Origin: Caprella mutica
Lineage: Eukaryota > Arthropoda > Malacostraca > Amphipoda > Caprellidae
DNA length: 64,000 nucleotides
Assembly: GCA_947561585.1 (NCBI GenBank)
Contig: CANNZV010000941.1
Location: 62,001-126,000 of the forward strand
Direction: 5' to 3'
In this document: positions 1 to 12,015 of the stretch, in pieces
Numbering within the stretch: position 1 is the first letter of the stretch
Layout of the letters: the number at the start of each line of letters is the position of its first letter
The notes under the pieces: model-generated
What the model was told of the DNA's origin: nothing
Database searches by the model: none
What the model saw: the letters and a program-made list of their open reading frames with translations, nothing else
Translations under genes and position numbers: made by a program

Positions 1-480
1 CAATCTTGAATTTAGATTTAATTATAAAATCAATAAGTTATATTTTCAATGATGAGTCAACCATTCATTTGAGAAAATGTTTTTTATTTTTAGCACCACA
101 TAAGAAATATATGCATATTGACAATATATTCGAACATCAATAATGAAAAGTAAATTGTTAGGCAATACAATTAAAACTATATGTCAATGAAATTGTTTAA
201 CAGTTTCAATCTAATGGAGAATAAATAATATATGGATATAACTGGACAGTTTAATATATTCAATATTGGTATCCTTTCAAGCTCCACCCAAGCGTTATAA
301 TTGAATTTAATTTGAGAGTAGTGGAAGGAATTGCTTTTCTGATCAACTTTAAACACTCGTCATAACAACATCAAAGTCGATACAAATTACAGAATTACAA
401 ATGTAGAACTGAGCAAAAACACAGGGGAAGATGTATTGCAACTAATGGTAGTTTAAAAAAATACGTAAAATGTTTCTGGG
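1..480. other. AT-rich sequence, no gene seen
   Basis: Low-complexity AT-rich DNA with frequent stops in all frames. I see no recognisable coding, RNA or mobile-element signal before the minisatellite that follows. Confidence 0.6.
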
Positions 481-487
481 GCTGCAC

Positions 488-615
488 TTTCACAATATTG
501 TAAGGACAATGCTGTAACAACATTGACAATGTTGTAAGGATATTGTCCAATTTTGTAACAACATTGACAATGCTGTAACAACATTGACAATGCTGTAACG
601 ATATTGACAATTATA
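488..615. repeat. 20-bp minisatellite (AACATTGACAATGCTGTAAC)
   Basis: About six imperfect head-to-tail copies of a 20-bp unit. Two adjacent copies at about 565-604 are essentially identical, and the outer ones drift. Each unit carries ACATTGACAATGT or a close variant, an interrupted palindrome. A short minus-strand open frame crosses the region but its translation only reflects the repeat. It is probably a local slippage or unequal-exchange product. Confidence 0.85.
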
Positions 616-771
616 ACAATATTGGGTCAATGATGTCATAAGAAACAATGTTACTTCTGTTAACTCTGTCTATTAGCAAAGCCTGTTGCTATCTTTTCAA
701 ATAATTCTTTCAATGATGGAAAGACAGTCAAATTATCGATGAAAAGAAAAAGTTATGTTAAGAGAACCCTA

Positions 772-798
772 CTTAATCTACTATGCCCCCACCATTAT
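772..798 (-). repeat. Decayed half-copy of the palindromic GGTGGGGCCATAGAAGATT element
   Basis: The stretch AATCTACTATGCCCCCACCA matches the right arm (AATCTTCTATGGCCCCACCATAA) of the palindromic family seen elsewhere in the window, with a few substitutions. No opposite arm is clear nearby. Confidence 0.6.
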
Positions 799-916
799 TC
801 TTGCTTTTGGGTTGTTCAGACTAATCTTACGACTCACATTTATGCAAGGGAATTTTTTTTAGAAAGTACGGTTAACCCAAGCAAAAAAATTAAGATGGGA
901 CAACAGATGATAAAAT

Positions 917-960
917 GATCTTAATTATCAGTGGCCCCACCATAACGTTCTCTCTGGGCA
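917..960 (-). repeat. Half-copy of the palindromic element (right arm)
   Basis: ATCTTAATTATCAGTGGCCCCACCATAACG followed by TTCTCTCTGGGC matches the right arm of the hairpin at 4272-4358, including the terminal CTCTCnGGGC. It lies about 120 bp from another half-copy, so the two may be parts of one disrupted insertion. Confidence 0.75.
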
Positions 961-1288
961 CAAGGAATAATTATCGCGCACATTCTATTCCTTAATATTC
1001 AGGAGTATTCCTTCTGAAATATAAAATGTCTTTTTCTCACTTCTCGTCTCAGTCGCTAACTGAAGTCGTTATAGAGTGATAGAATTTGCTGAGTCATCTG
1101 TTCTCCTTTTCTGTCACACATAAATCTGTGAATCTCTTTCATTGTCCAGATTGTCAGGTCTCTTCAGATGTCATGGCAAAGAGATTGCTTTTGAATCTCA
1201 ACTCAAATTTAATTGCTAAATCTCGCATAAAACTACGTACTGAGCTTTAAATAATTCAAAATTATTTTAATCGATACGATTTGGAATG

Positions 1289-1313
1289 TAAAGGGGCCAT
1301 AGAAGATTGAGTA
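1289..1313 (+). repeat. Half-copy of the palindromic element (left arm)
   Basis: GGGGCCATAGAAGATTGAG matches the left-arm core of the family. The outer GAGAGAAAGTTATGGT part is mostly eroded. Confidence 0.7.
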
Positions 1314-1394
1314 TGGATCTATTATATTCTTTATTCCATATATTTTGGGTGTTTAACATATTACAATTATAGGAGTTATACACATTTATAAGCC

Positions 1395-1740
1395 TAGTTA
1401 CCTAACCCTCAAAAGTTTGCTCACTAACCCAGCCGCTGGCACGCTAGAGCTACGTATATATAGACCTCACTGAAACTCTTATAAAATATTAAAGAAATAA
1501 CTTTTCAATTTTTGATTTGGTACACGACAAAGAATAGTTTTCCATTTAAAATAAAAGTAATAAGCAAAGATGTGAAACTAATGTTTCTCAGGTTTTACTG
1601 TTGTATGGGTGGGTCTTTCCACTGTACGAGCTTGGCGAGGTGCAAATTATCGCACATCTCACTAAGGCGTTAAGGGTTACAGTTAACTGATTATAGTTAG
1701 TTATTTACCCTTAAGTACTCAAAAACACTCGTGCATCTCA
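1395..1740. repeat. Dispersed repeat, copy 1 (second copy right of the satellite)
   Basis: The stretch 1526-1612 aligns with 49699-49780. Shared blocks include AAAGAATA-TTTT-CATTTAAAATAAAA, then AATCAAAGAT or AAGCAAAGAT, and TGTTATTGTATGAGTG versus TGTTGTATGGGTG. Weaker similarity runs upstream (ACC..CC.TCAAAGTTTGCT at about 1402 and 49630) and downstream around GTTACAGTTA. No coding potential is visible. It is probably a non-autonomous or decayed transposable element; its family is unknown and its ends are approximate. Confidence 0.6.
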
Positions 1741-2810
1741 TGACTGGAGAGAGCTCATATAATTGAATAAATGCTCATAATATGATTATCTCACCATTCA
1801 TCGCATTCAGGTGGTTTTACCATAACAATTTACGATATCTGCTCGTGCATCGTGGGAAAAATTCAAATTCATGAAATTGAAATCGAGTTTATGAAAGACT
1901 TCGTTAATTCTCAATAAAATTCACCAAATTTGATTCACCAAAGAAGATAGCAGATTTGACCAACACAATTCATAAACCAACCAAGAAAGATAAAATGGAA
2001 TCCTTTTTGAATCTTCAGTATATCCTCCATAACTTCCTTTATATGAAGAATATTCAATAGAATACATATTTTAGCAACAAATAACGCTCTTTTGTTTTAT
2101 TTCAGTTAACATAATAATTCCAATATAATTCAATTTGCAAAAGTCGCCAAAGAGTAATCTTCTTCTCCAACTAAACATCTTACAAATCCATCTTTTCTGC
2201 TCCGCAGCAAGTTTTCTTTGAAGTAAAAGACATGATATTCAATCTCCAGAGCGGCAAAGCTTTATCCGACATGTATCCAGCAAAGTTTTAATGCCCGCAC
2301 GATCTACAAGCCGTCATTAGCATACAATATCTTTGTTTTGGGCTCGGAGATAGTAGTGAAGTTTGGCAATAAACAGTGGGTTAGTTTATCCTCAGTGACT
2401 GGACCAATCATTGGGATTGGGTAAAAATGCTCTGATGCTCGGAATAAAGAGCACAACACTGCTACTTTTGACTGGCATCACGCAATTTGAAGCCACTGTT
2501 CGGTGCTCTGGATCTTTGTGCGCTCAAATACTTAGATTGGAATCACGGGAAACAATTCTTTCGAATGATTTTAAGACAGTTCTTGTGTTTGGTGTTATTA
2601 AAGGAAGACTGGATAGAAATTGAAAGGAGTGGAAGAAAGAAGAGTATAGAATATGTTATTGAGGTAGGTTATACATTGTATGTACAACCAATATCGACCT
2701 AATTTGGGAGAACTTAACGCAAACGACTCTGCCGTGAGAATGGCATTTGATGAAGAAATGTTTAATAATATTTTGCTTTCACATGATTTCATTCAGCACC
2801 TTTGATTTCT
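1741..2810. other. No recognised gene; short open frames at 2411-2702
   Basis: Two overlapping plus-strand open frames of about 70 codons lie in 2411-2702, in a stretch slightly richer in G+C than its surroundings. Their translations are unlike any protein I recognise. Because the region sits just upstream of the transposase relic, it may be the decayed 5' part of that element, but the expected DNA-binding domain cannot be recognised. Confidence 0.4.
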
Positions 2811-3371
2811 TATGAAGTACATTTCCATATGTACGATTGAGTGAACACAATAATTGTTATTACAGTTGTCATTACATTATATATATTTAGTCACTACTAA
2901 CCCTCACTGGACAGCAGAGATGCCACTTCATTCACCTCAAGCAACCGTATGGGTGACAATATGGAATTGTATAATTTTCATTGATACAAATGAAATAACT
3001 ATCTTTTTCTCAATACATTCTCAATTTTGGACTGCCTTTTCAATTTTACTAGATTCAGAAAAATTAGTCTTTGTGCAAAATGAAGCCCCACCTCATTGGT
3101 TGAGAAATGTCAGACAGTGGCTGAATGAAAAGTTTCCAAGCAGGTGGATTGACTAACCTCATTGCAACATAACTTGCAATATTTAATTGGCCACCAAGAT
3201 CACTTGATCTTACACCTTGTGATTTTTTTCTATGGGATTCATAAAAAAGTCTAGGGATATCAATGAATTGAAAAACAAAATCCGTCTTAAGCACTCGCAG
3301 AGGTAACTTTGAAAATGTTGCATAACACTAAGACCATGCAAAGCAATGGCACCCACACTGAAATATAATGT
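2811..3371 (+). pseudogene. Decayed mariner-like (Tc1/mariner superfamily) transposase, catalytic domain
   Basis: Translation in shifting frames gives recognisable blocks of an insect mariner-like DDE transposase in the right order. These are YEVHFH (canonical DEAHFH), VN--IVIT near 2841, NPHWTAEMPLHSPQATVW (2896 on), VQNEAPPHW followed by VRQWLNEKFPSRWID (3073-3156), NWPPRSLDLTPCDFFLW (3185-3235), INELKNKIR (about 3259-3285), and a terminal block resembling the family's TNGAHIE end at about 3345-3368. The first catalytic Asp reads as Tyr and the second (QDGAPPH) as Asn; the third, in TPCDFF, is kept. At least three frameshifts and an internal stop show it is dead. The N-terminal DNA-binding half and the terminal inverted repeats were not identified. 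Confidence 0.8.
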
Positions 3372-4271
3372 GTATGAGATTGAATGTAAACCTATTAATG
3401 AAATTCTAAATTCTTGAGACTCTTTTAAGACAATTCTAATTCAAATCGAATTATTATTAAGGAAGTTATTGAAGTTTGGAATGTGGATCATCACGATATA
3501 TTAGACCCTGTATGCATGCTATTTTTCATCAGTTAGGGTAGAAATAGTTTTGAAATAAAAATTAATCCTTAAACCACAGAAAAATGATAGGACTATAGAG
3601 TATTAAAAGGGTGCCATTTTATTGTACGGTCTCCCCTCAAAAATTTCTCTCTGCAATACAGGTCATCATTCACAAGTTACAACTCTTTAATTCTGAAATG
3701 TTATTCTTTTCTCAAATGTTAGACGATCAAGATGAACATTTAATTAAGTAGTTTATTTTATCTGTGCATTCATATATTCTCAGTAAGCCTATTATGCACT
3801 CAGAAGAATATATTTATGTTGGTCGTTACTGTGAATAATTGCAACACTATCTTCACAATTGCTCTGTTCATGCAGTTATTAAGTTATAACGATGCTATTT
3901 CAAGAGCATGTACTATATCCTACTTTAATCCCTAATCATTCTGCAAAAAGGTTTATATGCTCAGTTTATGTGACTAAATGTGATCACAAAAACTATAAAT
4001 GGTTAAAGAGAAGCATCTCTCCATTTACTATATGTGTTACACGAATAAAATCTTATTTGAAATTTGATGTGATATTTACTGTACGATATTATATATACAG
4101 TATAAATTAACTATTCTTAGATTATAGCTAAAAGTTTTGCTAAAAATGTAGTTTAAACTTAACTAAATTAATATATGTTTTGTCATTATTTACAAAAAAA
4201 AACGAAAAAAACCATCAATATTGTAACTTTAGTGTTTTTCAATCTAAAGAGAAGTGTATTATGTAACATCA
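3372..4271. other. AT-rich sequence, no gene seen
   Basis: Stops are frequent in all frames. A 72-codon open frame at 3892-4110 has an unremarkable AT-rich translation and no recognised domain. Nothing else was identified. Confidence 0.5.
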
Positions 4272-4358
4272 GCGAGAGAGAAAGTTATGGTGGGCCATGG
4301 AAGATCAATATAGGACGCACTAAGTCTTCTATGGCCCCACTATGACATTCTCTCGGGC
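4272..4358. mobile_element. Near-complete palindromic (hairpin) MITE-like element
   Basis: The left arm GAGAGAAAGTTATGGTGGGC continues as CATGGAAGAT. It is the near reverse complement of the right arm, TCTTCTATGGCCCCACTATG followed by ACATTCTCTCGGGC, with a loop of only about 20 bp. The whole unit is about 87 bp and could fold into one long hairpin. It has no coding capacity. At least six degenerate half-copies lie elsewhere in the window, so this is a dispersed family. It resembles a very short foldback or MITE-type element; the target-site duplication is not clear. Confidence 0.8.
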
Positions 4359-6019
4359 CAATTTAACTTTTCAATGTAAGCCTCAGTGTTATATTTGCCC
4401 TTTGATTCATCCATGTAAAGCCTGCTCCCAAAAACTAACTATTAAAAGGCCACACACAAAATATTCCGCATATTGTAAACACTTCAGAACAATACAAACA
4501 AGTTAGCAATTTGGCCTGAGTGTTATGGTACATGGTGGAGATGGTCTCAACAATGCTGAGGAAACTGGAGCACTCATAAAAACAATAAGATTTCTTTGCC
4601 TTATTGTCCTATAGTTATTTCTTTCCATTCTTGAAGCATAAGATTCATTTATTTCAAGTGATGTTTTTTCATTTCATGTTATATACTAATACATTAGATA
4701 TAACTGATTCTAATTAGTACAAGTATTTGTACACCATTTAATCAATAGATCACACTTCTTGAAATTTAGCATAATGATATTAATTGATTGAGTATTGACT
4801 TAAATATTATAGGTACAGTGCAGTGTTAAAATTAGTGTTAATGACAGATTTGCTCGTATTTTTCTGTATGAAAAATACTATAAAAATGAATGAGAATTGA
4901 GAAATTAATAATCAAAAGTATCTAATGGACGGAACCGAGGCACTTTAGTAAAATAATAGTTTGGAAAATAATAAAAAAGTGATGAAGAAAAATATAATAA
5001 CGGTCGGTTATTATTATAGTAGGATGGATAATTGGGTATATTTTTAGATTCTAAACAATAAAAGATATAAGTGTTAAAAATATACAGTAATAAAAATAAC
5101 AGAATAATCTAGTGTCTATGATAAAACTGTATCGTTCAAATATGTACATCAGTAATAAATACATTGCCATTCAATTTCCTCATATGATGAATCAGTATAT
5201 ATAATTCTTGCTATAAATTGCTAGATTCTCAAGTTGATATTTTGTATGTTTTAATATGGAAGAAGTACCCATTAAAGTTGAGTTATGAAATCTCGCCATT
5301 TTATCAAGTCCGTAAAACAAAACATAACTTTCCCATTACTTCTAATGAAAACTAAAATTACTTTTAGTTGACTCCAGTTGAAATTGTTTGACTACATCTG
5401 GGTTTTCAATAACATTTTATGCATACAATCGTTCCATGGAGTTCTCATTTGGTGTGTAGTTTGCATCGACTTCATAGGCAAACACTGTTTGGCAAATTGA
5501 AATTTTCATAAGCGAGGCTGAATAAAAAACTTGGAACATTAGTGTCCTGGGAAATACAGAGTGCAGATGCTGCAAAAGAATCTAAATAAGTAGATGTATG
5601 CTCTGCAACACTGAGGAATATCAGCTCTGCTCTTCACAAAGATGCTGTATAGATATTTGCGCTGAGAGCCTTTCCTGGATGCAAGGAATTACCATAATAT
5701 TGAGACGCTTTTCTAAGCTACCAACAACAGTCTATACTGTGAAAAGCGAGCACTGCCTTTAACGCTTCTTATTGAATAAAAAAAGAGGGAATGGTATAAT
5801 CAAATTAGCACATAACCAGGTACACAAAAATTGAGTCTTTGATAGAAATGATTTTAACGGCTCAGTTAATGCAAAATAGTGTCAACGAGACAGAACATCT
5901 TTTAAATTATATGAAATTTCTTCTATACTCAAAGTGGTGAATGAATTTCAATCACAAATATGTTAAAATATAGAAAATAATTGCAAGCAATCGGAATCAT
6001 AAAGAAATAAGAAAGCAAA
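4359..6019. other. AT-rich sequence, no gene seen
   Basis: About 1.7 kb of AT-rich DNA. The part at 5520-5720 has slightly higher G+C but no convincing open frame or recognised domain. Confidence 0.5.
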
Positions 6020-6021
6020 AG

Positions 6022-6075
6022 ATTGCAATGGGCCATGGAAGATTATCTATGATCCCTTCTCATTTTCGATGGCAT
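6022..6075 (+). repeat. Decayed copy of the palindromic element
   Basis: ATTGCAATGGGCCATGGAAG followed by ATTATCTATGATCCC keeps the left-arm core and traces of the right arm (ATCTATGATCCC for ATCTTCTATGGCCCC). Confidence 0.65.
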
Positions 6076-7325
6076 CAATATAACTTTTTTTCAGAGAGGA
6101 TGTACCTATAAAACTAATATATTCGAGCTAAAAATAACTTCATTTTTGTCCAGTACATATTTGATCCTTTTTTCCAGTTTAAATTCGGAATTTAATTTGA
6201 CATAGTAGACAAATAATAGAATTACCACTCCAATCAATCATCTGACAATCTCAGATTTGAATTCTGAATTAAAAATAAAACAATTCCGAAATAACCAACG
6301 CATATAGCTTATCGATGTGCGAACTAATAAAGATTTAGTTTTCTATTGAAACTATCACTCAAATGTTGGCATAAAAGTGACCAGTTTCCTTTTCTCTGCT
6401 GCCATGCTACGCGCCAAATATTCAAAGCGAATCATTCTGTTTGATGAATAAAAACTATATATATATATACATATATGGATGGTGGCGGAGTCCATGCAGC
6501 GTTAGAATCAAATTCAATTTCAGTTGAGGAACAAACGCTCATGATCAAATATTTCTGATATATTGGCAAAAATGGTAGGCTCGGGTAAATATATTGACTG
6601 GTTGGTCGGTTACATTTTACGGACTCTTTATTCACATTATTTGAAAGAATAATTCGTATGCAAATATTCTTTGCAATTAAAGGGCCAGTGCGCCTAATAA
6701 TTATCATATCCAGTATTTTGATAAAGAAGCATCCAAATTATTTGACTAACGGAAGTAAAAGACATCTTTACGTATTATTGGAAATAAATATATATTATTT
6801 CCTGAATTTTAACTCAGGAAATACGAATAATTATTTGAAATAAGTGATTTTTAAAACATATATAATAGATGAATATGGAATTTTGATCTAATAATATAAT
6901 CTATATTTAATGGATGGAATATCAGCTATATAAGTACTTTATTTATTATATTTCAATTAATGATTTAAATATGCAATATTGTTACTTTTCTTAATGTGAT
7001 TATTTGAATAATGTACAATGCTCGAAATATATAGATATTTATATGGCTTATCTTATCGTCTGCTGTAAAGAATACATTCTCTTGTTTTAATGGGAAAATA
7101 TTGTCTTTTTAATAAGTAATGATGTAGTTGATATGAAATGTAATGGAAAGGTGGATTGTCTATAACCACATTTATTATTTTCCTTTTTCTCATATGTAAA
7201 ATAATATTATTTGACTCTCATGGAAATAAAAATAATATATGTGATTATACACATTATACCTTTCATTATAATTATATGGTAAGTTTAAGTTATGTAATAA
7301 ACAAAAACAGAAATATACTAGATTA
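6076..7325. other. AT-rich sequence, no gene seen
   Basis: Open frames up to 91 codons occur (minus strand 6432-6707), but the translations are AT-driven and match nothing I recognise. A short TATATATATATACATATATG stretch lies near 6457-6476. Confidence 0.5.
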
Positions 7326-7326
7326 T

Positions 7327-7905
7327 GTGCACTCGGTAGAGCGCATACCTTCGCCGCCGCATTGAGCCGTTCTCTCCCAAAATTTAATACACTGGTAACT
7401 GGATAATAACCAATCGTCCCACCAAGTTTCATGCAATATGGTTCAATACTTTTTGAGTTACAAATAACCTTGACCTTTGACCGGACCGCTCCCAAAATTC
7501 TACTAGATGGTTCCTTGACATTGACCAATTGTACCATTAAATTTCAGACAATTTGGTTGAATACTTTTTGAGTTATTGAGTTACAAATGGCCTTGATCTT
7601 GATATTTGACCCGATCGCTCCCTAAATCTATAACAAAATGGTTCCTGCATAATGACCAATCGTCCCACTAAGTTTCATGCAATATGGTTCAATACTTTTT
7701 GAGTTATAAAAGATCATGACCTTGACCTTCGACTGGGTCACTCCCAAAACTCTACCAGTGGGTCACTGTACGTGGACCAATCGTTTCACTAAATTTCAGG
7801 CAATTTGGTTGAACACTTTTTCAGTTAAGCGAATAACAAGATGATAAATGAATAAGTAAACCACGGCTAAAATATGACCTTTCCGCATTCTGCAAAGGTA
7901 ATAAG
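7327..7905 (+). mobile_element. Non-autonomous repeat element with tRNA-like head and about 120-bp subrepeats
   Basis: The element opens with TGTGCACTCGGTAGAGCGC, similar to the A-box region of a tRNA. Three to four diverged subrepeats follow, starting near 7410, 7525, 7657 and 7777 (spacings 115, 132 and 120 bp). Each has CCAATCGTCCCACTAAGTTT-like, CAATATGGTTCAATACTTTT and GAGTTA blocks, and the first three also carry TGACCTTGACC-like and GCTCCCAAAA-like blocks. It closes with CTTTCCGCATTCTGCAAAGG before TAATAA. ACCTTCGCCGC near the start and GCAAAGGT near the end form a weak inverted pair. Similar layouts occur in repeats of other invertebrates, but I cannot name the family. An open frame at 7190-7537 (minus) crosses part of it and is not treated as a gene. 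Confidence 0.7.
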
Positions 7906-8265
7906 AGCTGAAATAATTGACTTGAAGTAATAATATTATAGTATTCCTTGAACATTTCATTTCTTATGATTAAATTAAATGGTTTTGAATGCTCGAAGTA
8001 GCTTATATTGCGGTGTTTGTTGCCAGAATTAATCAGCTGGTGAAAGTTCGAATAAGGAATTAATTAAAAGTGTTAAAATTCAACCAGAACTTAACTCTCA
8101 ATCAGTACTTATATAGTTGAGTAAATAATTTGATACCTATAGATTTATGTAATTGTGTTACGTTGAACATACAATAATCATATGCATTGAAATATTTTAG
8201 GATGGTTCCACATTATATCGGACGCATGTAGAAAAATATATGAGGACTTAAAAGAGGTAATTTCT
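7906..8265. other. Unique left flank of the satellite
   Basis: About 360 bp of AT-rich single-copy-looking DNA. The join to the satellite at about 8262-8266 is abrupt, with no target-site duplication or inverted repeat visible when compared with the right boundary near 46938. Confidence 0.6.
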
Positions 8266-8750
8266 GATATATCTCTTGCTTCAGATATATCTCTTGCTTC
8301 AGATATATCTCTTGCATCTGATATATCTCTTGCTTCAGATATATCTCTTGCTTCAGATATATCTCTTGCTTCAGATATATCTCTTGCATTTGATATATCT
8401 CTTGCTCTAAATATATCTCTTGCATCTGATATATCTCTTGCATATGATATATCTCTTGTTTCAGATATATCTCTTGCTCCAGATATATCTCTTGCATCTA
8501 ATATATCTCTTGCTCCAGATATATCTCTTGCTCCAGATATATCTCTTGCTTCTGATATATCTCTTGCTTTTGATATATCTCTTGCATCTGATATATCTCT
8601 TGCTTTTGATATATCTCTTGCATCTGATATATTTCTTGCTTCAGATATATCTCTTGCTCCAGATATATCTCTTGCATCAAATATATCTCTTGCTTCTGAT
8701 ATATCTCTTGCTCCAGATATATCTCTTGCATCACCTATATCTCTTGTTTC
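8266..8750. repeat. Left edge of the satellite with private variants
   Basis: Units here include variants rare or absent inside the array: GCATTTGATATATC, GCTCTAAATATATC, GCATCTAATATATC and a CACCTATATC unit near 8730. This block has no later copy that I can align over its full length, unlike the sequence from about 8750 on. Confidence 0.6.
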
Positions 8751-11700
8751 TGATATATCTCTTGCATCTGATATATCTCTTGCTTCAGATATATCTCTTG
8801 CTACAGATATATCTCTTGCATCTGATATATCTCTTGCATCTGATATATCTCTTGCTTCAGATATATCTCTTGCTTCAGATATATCTCTTGCATCTGATAT
8901 ATCTCTTGCTTCTGATATATCTCTTGCATCTGATATATCTCTTGCTTCTGATGTATCTCTTGCATCTGATATATCTCTTGCTTCTGATATATCTCTATCA
9001 TCTGATATATCTCTTGCATCTGATGTAGCTCTTGCTTCAGATATATCTCTTACTCCAGATATATCTCTTGCATCAGATATATCTCTTGCTTCTGATATAT
9101 CTCTTGCATCAGATATATCTCTTGCTTCTGATATATCTCTTGCTTCTCTTGTATTAGATATATCTCTTGCTTCTGATATATCTCTTGCATCAGATATATC
9201 TCTTGCTCCAGATATATCTCTTGCATCACACATATCTCTTGCTTCTGATATATCTCTTGCATCTGATATATCTCTTGCTTCAGATATATCTCTTGATACA
9301 GATATATCTCTTGCATCAGATATATCTCTTGTATCTGATATATCTCTTGCTTCAGATATATCTCTTGCTACAGATATATCTCTTGCATCACACATATCTC
9401 TTGCTTCTGATATATCTCTTGCATCTGATATATCTCTTGCTTCAGATATATCTCTTGCTACAGATATATCTCTTGCTACAGATATATCTCTTGCATCAGA
9501 TATATCTCTTGCTTCAGATATATCTTTTTCATCTGATATATCACTTGCTTCAGATATATCTCTTGCTTCTGATATATCTCTTGCATCTGATATATCTCTT
9601 GCTTCTGATGTATCTCTTGCATCTGATATATCTCTTGCTTCAGATATATCTCTTGCTCCAGATATATCTCTCTCTCTAGATATATCTCTTGCATCAGATA
9701 TATCTCTTGCTTCTGATATATATCTTGCATCAGATATATCTCTTGCTCCAGATATATCTCTTGCATCACACATATCTCTTGCTTCTGATATATTTCTTGC
9801 ATCTGATATATCTCTTGCTTCAGATATATCTCTTGCTCCAGATATATCTCTCTCTCTAGATATATCTCTTGCATCAGATATATCTCTTGCTTCTGATATA
9901 TATCTTGCATCAGATATATCTCTTGCTCCAGATATATCTCTTGCATCACACATATCTCTTGCATCTGATATATCTCTTGCTTCAGATATATCTCTTGCAT
10001 CAGATATATCTCTTGTATCTGATATATCTCTTGCTTCAGATATATCTCTTGCTTCAGATATATCTCTTGCTACAGATATATCTCTTGCATCACACATATC
10101 TCTTGCTTCTGATATATCTCTTGCATCTGATATATCTCTTGCTTCAGATATATCTCTTGCTACAGATATATCTCTTGCTACAGATATATCTCTTGCATCA
10201 GATATATCTCTTGCTTCAGATATATCTCTTTCATCTGATATATCACTTGCTTCAGATATATCTCTTGCTTCTGATATATCTCTTGCATCTGATATATCTC
10301 TTGCTTCTGATGTATCTCTTGCATCTGATATATCTCTTGCATCAGATATATCTCTTGCTCCAGATATATCTCTCTCTCTAGATATATCTCTTGCATCAGA
10401 TATATCTCTTGCTTCTGATATATATCTTGCTCCAGATATATCTCTTGCATCACATATATCTCTTGCTTTTGATATATCTCTTGCATCTGATATATATCTT
10501 GCTCCAGATATATATCTTGCTTCGGATATATCTCTTGCTTCAGATATATATCTTGCTTCTGATATATCTCTTGCATCTGTTATATCTCTTGCATCTGATA
10601 TATCTCTTGCTTCAGATATATCTCTTGCATCTGATATATCTCTTGCTTCAGATATATCTCTTGCTACAGATATATCTCTTGCTCCAGATATATCTCTTGC
10701 ATCTCTTATATCTCTTGCTTCAGATAAATCTCTTGCATCTTATATATCTCTTGCTTCAGAAATATTTCTTGCATCTGATATATCTCTTGCATCTGTTATA
10801 TCTCTTGCATCTGATATATCTCTTGCATCTCATATATCTCTTGCTTCCGATATATCTCTTGCATCTGATATACCTATCTCTTGTATCTGTTATATCTCTT
10901 GCATCTGATATATCTCTTACTTCAGATATATCTCTTGCATCTGATATATCTCTTGCTTCAGATATATCTCTTGCATCTGATATATCTCTTGCATCTGTTA
11001 TATCTCATGCATCTGATATATCTCTTGCTTCAGATATATCTCTTGCTTCAGATATATCTCTTGCATCTGATATATCTCTTGCTACAGATATATCTCATGC
11101 TTCAGATATATCTCTTGCATCTGATATATCTCTTGCTTCAGATATATCTCTTGCTTCAGATATATCTCTTGCATCTGATATATCTCTTGCTTCTGATATA
11201 TCTCTTGCATCTGATATATCTCTTGCTTCTGATGTATCTCTTGCATCTGATATATCTCTTGCTTCTGATATATCTCTATCATCTGATATATCTCTTGCTT
11301 CAGATATATCTCTTGCTACAGATATATCTCTTGCTCCAGATATATCTCTTGCTCCAGATATATCTCTTGCATCACACATATCTTTGCTTCTGATATATCT
11401 CTTGCATCTGATATATCTCTTGCTACAGATATATCTCTTGCATCAGATATATCTCTTGCTTCAGATATATCTCTTTCATCTGATATATCTCTTGCTTCAG
11501 ATATATCTCTTGCTTCTGATATATCTCTTGCATCTGATATATCTCTTGCTTCTGATGTATCTCTTGCATCTGATATATCTCTTGCTTCTGATATATCTCT
11601 TGCATCTGATATATCTCTTGCTTCAGATATATCTCTTGCTACAGATATATCTCTTGCTCCAGATATATCTCTTGCATCAGATATATCTCTTGCTTCTGAT

Positions 11701-12015
11701 ATATCTCTTGCATCTGGTAAATCTCTTGCTTCTGATATATCTCTTTCTTCTGATGTATCTCTTGCATCTGATATATCTCTTGCTTCTGATATATCTCTAT
11801 CATCTGATATATCTCTTGCTTCAGATATATCTCTTGCTACAGATATATCTCTTGCTCCAGATATATCTCTTGCTCCAGATATATCTCTTGCATCTGATGT
11901 AGCTCTTGCTTCAGATATATCTCTTACTCCAGATATATCTCTTGCATCAGATATATCTCTTGCTTCTGATATATCTCTTGCATCAGATATATCTCTTGCT
12001 TCTGATATATCTCTT
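8750..12015. repeat. Higher-order satellite block A, copy 1 (about 3.26 kb)
   Basis: The order of landmark variants matches 12016-15312 at an offset of 3261 bp, rising to 3297 near the end after two extra 18-bp units in copy 2. Example anchors are the TTGTATTAG unit (about 9150 and 12410), paired CT-rich TCTAGA units (9675 and 12936; 9855 and 13116) and the clipped CACACATATCTTTGC unit (11377 and 14638). Copy 1 has a small deletion at about 9144-9155 relative to copy 2. Confidence 0.85.

Noticed and set aside
395..610. 71-codon minus-strand open frame
   Set aside because: Most of it is the 20-bp minisatellite read in one frame.
2411..2702. Small protein-coding gene
   Set aside because: Two overlapping frames of about 70 codons without recognised domains, next to a transposase relic. 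No start or splice context supports them.
7327..7350. tRNA gene
   Set aside because: Only an A-box-like head is present. No cloverleaf, anticodon arm or B-box at the right distance could be drawn.
8262..8270. Insertion of the satellite as a mobile unit
   Set aside because: The boundaries at 8266 and 46938 show no direct duplication, inverted ends or poly(A), so there is no sign that the array was inserted as one element.
8178..10097. Minus-strand open frame of 639 codons (EARDIS repeats), and a similar 680-codon frame at 11316-13358
   Set aside because: Pure translation of the satellite plus a short unique end. The same DNA is open in three other registers, the start codons are chance variants inside units, and copies are broken by small indels.
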